DNA from: Papilionanthe hookeriana x Papilionanthe teres
Taxonomy: Eukaryota > Streptophyta > Magnoliopsida > Asparagales > Orchidaceae
DNA: 64,000 bases
Direction: 5' to 3'
Assembly (NCBI GenBank): GCA_022702705.1
Contig: CM040421.1
Span: forward strand, 64,354,197 to 64,418,196
Position numbers and translations under genes: made by a program. Shown one piece after another: positions 61,106-64,000 of the stretch. The notes under the pieces are model-generated. The model did not search any database. It saw nothing but the letters and a program-made list of their open reading frames with translations, and had not been told where the DNA came from. Within the stretch, counting starts at the first letter, position 1. Every line of letters begins with the position of its first letter.

Positions 61106-63880
61106 TTGACTAATTTTGACTTGGGTTGACCCAAGTCGACCTTAAAGTGATCAAATTGACTTTAAGATGTCCAATTCTTTTCGATTTTTGTCATCGTGGT
61201 GTTTTAAATGTGTCAGTAGGGTGAAAAGATTGATTGATGGGTCAACGGATCGGTCATTAGGTCCGGTTTGACCATTTTGACCAATGTTGACTTTTTAGGT
61301 CAAAAGGTTGACCGTATGAGGTCAACCGAGTGTAGGTCATATAGGTCCGATTCGACCAATTGACTCAAAGTTGACTTTTTAGGTCATAGGGTTGACTTAT
61401 TTGGTCAACAGGGTAGGTCATTAGGTCTAGTTTGACCAGTTTGACCAAAGTTGACTTTTTAGGTCATAGGGGTGACTATGGGGTCAACAGGGTTTGTTAC
61501 TGGGTCTGGTTTGACCAATTTCACCAATGTTGACTTTTTAGGTCATAAGGGTGACCTATGAGGTCAACAGGGTTGGTTACTGGGTCTGGTTTGACCAATT
61601 TGACCAATGTCGACTTTTAGCTCACAGGGTTGACCTATGGGGTCAACGAGGAAGGTCATTAGGTACCGGTTTGACTCAGTTTGACCAAAGTTGACTTTTT
61701 AGGTCATAGTGGTTGACTCACGGGGTCAATGACGTGTAGGTCATTAGGTCCAGGTTTGACCGATTTGATCAAAGTTGACTTTTTAGAGTCATAGGGTTGA
61801 CCTATGGGGATCAATAGTGTTGATCACCTGGTCCGGTTTCGACCAATTTGACCAAAGTTAACTTTTTAGGGTCATAAGGGTGACCTATGGGGTTAACAGG
61901 GTTGGCCATCAGGTGCGGTTTCGACTCGCCTGACAAAAGTTAACTTTTTAGGTCATAGGGTTGACCTGATGGGGTCATTGAGGTTGGTTACTCTGGGTCC
62001 GGTTTGACCATTTTGACCAATGTTGACTTTTTAGGTCATAGTGGTCGACCTATGGGGTCAACCAAGTGTAGGTCATTAGGTCCGGTTTGACTCGGGTCGA
62101 CTCAAAGTTGACTTTTTAGGTCATAGGGGTGACCTGTGGGGTCGAGCAGTGTAGGTCATTCAGTTCGGCTTGACCCAGTTTGAGCAAGGTTGACTTTTAG
62201 GACAAAGGCTGACCTATGGGGTCAACAAGGTAGTCATTAGGTCCGGTTTCGACTCACTTCGACTCAAAGTTAACTTTTTAGGTCACAGTGGTCGACGCTA
62301 TGGGGTCAACGTGGCAGGTCATTAGGTCCGGGTTTGACCGGCTTGACCAAAGTCGACTTTTTAGGTCATGTGGCCGACCCGCGTGGGTCAGCATCTAGGT
62401 CATTAGGTCCGTTCGACCGGCCTTGACCAAAGTTTACCTTTTAGGTCAAAAGGTCGACCACATGGGTCGATAATGGTAGTCAGTCAGGTCCGTTCGACCA
62501 GCCTTGACTCAAGCCGACTTTTAGGTCATAGGGTCGACCTGTGGAGTCAGCTGTTGCAGGTCATTAGGTCCGGCTCGACCCGCCGACCAAAGCCGACCTT
62601 TCGTGTCAAAATGTCGACTCTATGGGGTCACAGCAGCTGGGTATCGTCAGTCCGGCCGGACCCGCCTTGAGCAAGGTCGACTTTTTAGGACAAAGGCTCG
62701 ACCTATGGGGTCAACGGTCAGTAGGTCATTAGGTCTCGGTTTCGACCGCCTGACCAAAGTTAACTTTTTAGGTCACGGTGGTCGACCTATGGGGTCAGCG
62801 ATTGGCAGGTCAGTAGGTCCGTTTCGACTCGCCTTGACTAAAGTTGACTTTTTAGGTCATAGGGTTGACCCGCGGGGTCAACGAAGGTAGGTCATTAGGT
62901 CCGGCTTGACTCGCTTGACTAAAAGTTTACCTTTTAGGTCAAAAGGTCGACCCATGGGTCAACAAAGGTAGTCGTCAGGTCCGGTCTCGACCGATTCGAC
63001 TAAAGCCGACTTTTTAGGTCATGTGGGCCGACTCATGGGGTCAATGCTGCAGGTCATTAGGTCCGGTTCGACCTACGCTTGACTAAAGTCGACCTTTTAG
63101 GTCAAAAGGCTGACCATGGGGTCACCGTAGTAGGTCATTGTGTCCGGTCGGACCGCGCTCGAGCAAGGCCGACTTTTGAGACAAAGGTCGACTCCATGGG
63201 GTCAACAAGCAGAGTCATTAGGTCCGGCTCGACCGCTTGACTCAAAGTTAACTTTTTAGGTCGCGTGGTCGACCGACGGGGTCAACGAAGGTAGTCATTG
63301 AGGTCTGGGTTTGACCCCGCCTGACCAAAGTCGACTTTTAGGTCATAGGCTGACCCGTGGGGTCAACGATGTAGATCACAGGTCCGCTCGACCGCTGACC
63401 AAAGTTTACCTTTTAGGTCAAAAGGCTTCGACCTGCGGGAGTCAACGTTGCATGGTCGTCACGGTCCGTTCCGAATTCAAGCTCCGGACCAAAGCCTCGA
63501 CCCGTGTGTCAAAAGGTCGACCTACTGGCCGGTCAGCAGTAGGCCGTCATTGTGTCCGGCGGACCCGCCTGAGCAAGGCCGACTTTTAGGACAAAGGTCG
63601 ACCGATGGCCGGGGTCAGCAAAGTCATTGACAGGCTGGGCCTCGACCCGCCTTGACCAAAGCCGACTTTTAGGAATATGGTCAGGGCCGCCATGGCGGAT
63701 CAACAAGGTAGAAGCCACAGGGTCCTGTCACCGACTAGCTGTGACCAAAGGACCTTTTAGGTCGTGCGGCTGACGGGCATGGGGTCACTGAAGGCAGGCC
63801 ATTAGGTCTCATTGGACCGCCGGACTAACGCCGACTTTTTGTGTCAAAAGGTATCGACCTATCAGATACTGAGGTCGACC
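61106..63880. repeat. ~80-bp TTGACC-rich tandem array in L1 U3
   Basis: About 34 units of 79-84 bp (equivalent points 61,287, 61,371, 61,451, 61,530, 61,610). Each unit has TTGACTTTTTAGGTCA, TTGACCTATGGGGTCAAC, AGGTCATTAGGTCCGG and TTTGACCAGTTTGACCAAAG, so TTGAC words recur about five times per unit. The right half is richer in C and G (TCGAC in place of TTGAC) and less regular. Frames through it are not genes. Confidence 0.93.
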
Positions 63881-64000
63881 AAAGGGCCCCCACATTATCA
63901 GCAGAATACCGTATATGGCATCTCGCATGAGCATCGGCATCGACCGAAGCTGGTCTAAGAGATGTTCCGACAATGATCGTGAAAGGAGGGAATATCATAT
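63881..64000. other. Window end after the TTGACC array
   Basis: About 120 bases of non-repetitive sequence, presumably more of L1 U3. The LTR start (expected as ...TCAACA on plus) is not reached. Confidence 0.4.

Larger units (their letters stand above)
25533..64000 (-). mobile_element. L1: giant LTR of a related family, minus strand, runs off the window
   Basis: Read on minus, the order matches the 7.4 kb LTRs. It has a TATA box at 60,280 followed by GGCC, then a GC-rich part at about 59,630-59,750, then CCTTAAACTTCAAAAATTC and AAATAAAATAAAAATACC (59,580-59,500), CCTAGGAAAAAT, long repeat arrays, the conserved hairpin (25,848-25,827), and an end near 25,533 at ...GAAGACA. Without the 28.7 kb gypsy insertion it is still over 9.7 kb. 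Its U3 (60.3 kb rightwards) contains an ~80-bp array and the start is not in the window. The left end is inferred by comparison with the fragment ending at 10,623. It could be an LTR of a complete element whose body lies outside. Confidence 0.7.

Noticed and set aside
62473..63718. Open frames in the TTGACC array
   Set aside because: Products of a repeat whose unit lacks stops in some frames; no start context, domain or frame conservation between units.

Overview
The window looks like repeat-dominated nuclear DNA of a flowering plant. It is strongly AT-rich, with an Athila-like Ty3/gypsy retrotransposon, a PIF/Harbinger transposon with a plant Myb/SANT-like ORF, a DUF4283/zinc-knuckle LINE ORF1, and intronless copies of plant housekeeping genes. 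I saw no tRNA or rRNA gene, CRISPR array or bacterial-type operon. The only long intact host-like reading frame is at 20515-21189 (minus), a conserved plant protein with one C-terminal membrane segment.

Left part (1-25.5 kb). One ancestral segment (a 224-aa membrane-protein gene plus about 1.5 kb upstream) is present three times: 1 to about 1.9 kb (broken, cut by the window edge), about 15.05-18.9 kb (broken, interrupted by a 1.78 kb solo LTR with a 5-bp target duplication) and about 20.5-22.35 kb (intact). Further insertions lie between the copies: a degenerate PIF/Harbinger transposon (4.07-6.48 kb), a 5'-truncated LTR fragment (8.6-10.62 kb), an ORF1-only LINE-like element (13.08-15.0 kb), a retrocopy of U2 snRNP B'' (19.4-20.43 kb), an LTR fragment (22.35-22.86 kb) and a retrocopy fragment of the GTPase ARL1 (24.98-25.3 kb). 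All three retroposed sequences abut long (TA)n tracts.

Right part (25.5-64 kb) is a four-level nest. Level 1 is a minus-strand giant LTR (called L1 here) running from about 25,533 past the window end and full of roughly 40/70/75/80-bp tandem repeats. Level 2 is an Athila-like gypsy element (28,499-57,181, minus strand, both LTRs, primer site, gag/protease/RT/RNase H/integrase remains and two tandem copies of a third ORF) inserted into L1. Level 3 is a 7.4 kb giant solo LTR (L2, outer limits 33,022-47,923) inserted into the gypsy element. Level 4 is a second 7.47 kb copy of the same LTR (L3, 35,651-43,123) inserted inside L2. Boundaries rest on TG...CA termini and 5-bp target duplications, some with a mismatch.

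The most interesting signals are in this giant-LTR family. Copies spanning 1.8 to more than 9.8 kb share a core promoter (TATA then a GGCC motif), a leading inverted repeat and the end sequence. The long copies also share a hairpin of about 22 nt whose stem covaries between copies, and the two 7.4 kb copies have splice-like sites suggesting a leader intron inside the LTR. A caution applies throughout: related copies differ by many single-base indels, so either the copies are old or the assembly is poorly polished. Frameshift-based pseudogene calls should be read with that in mind.
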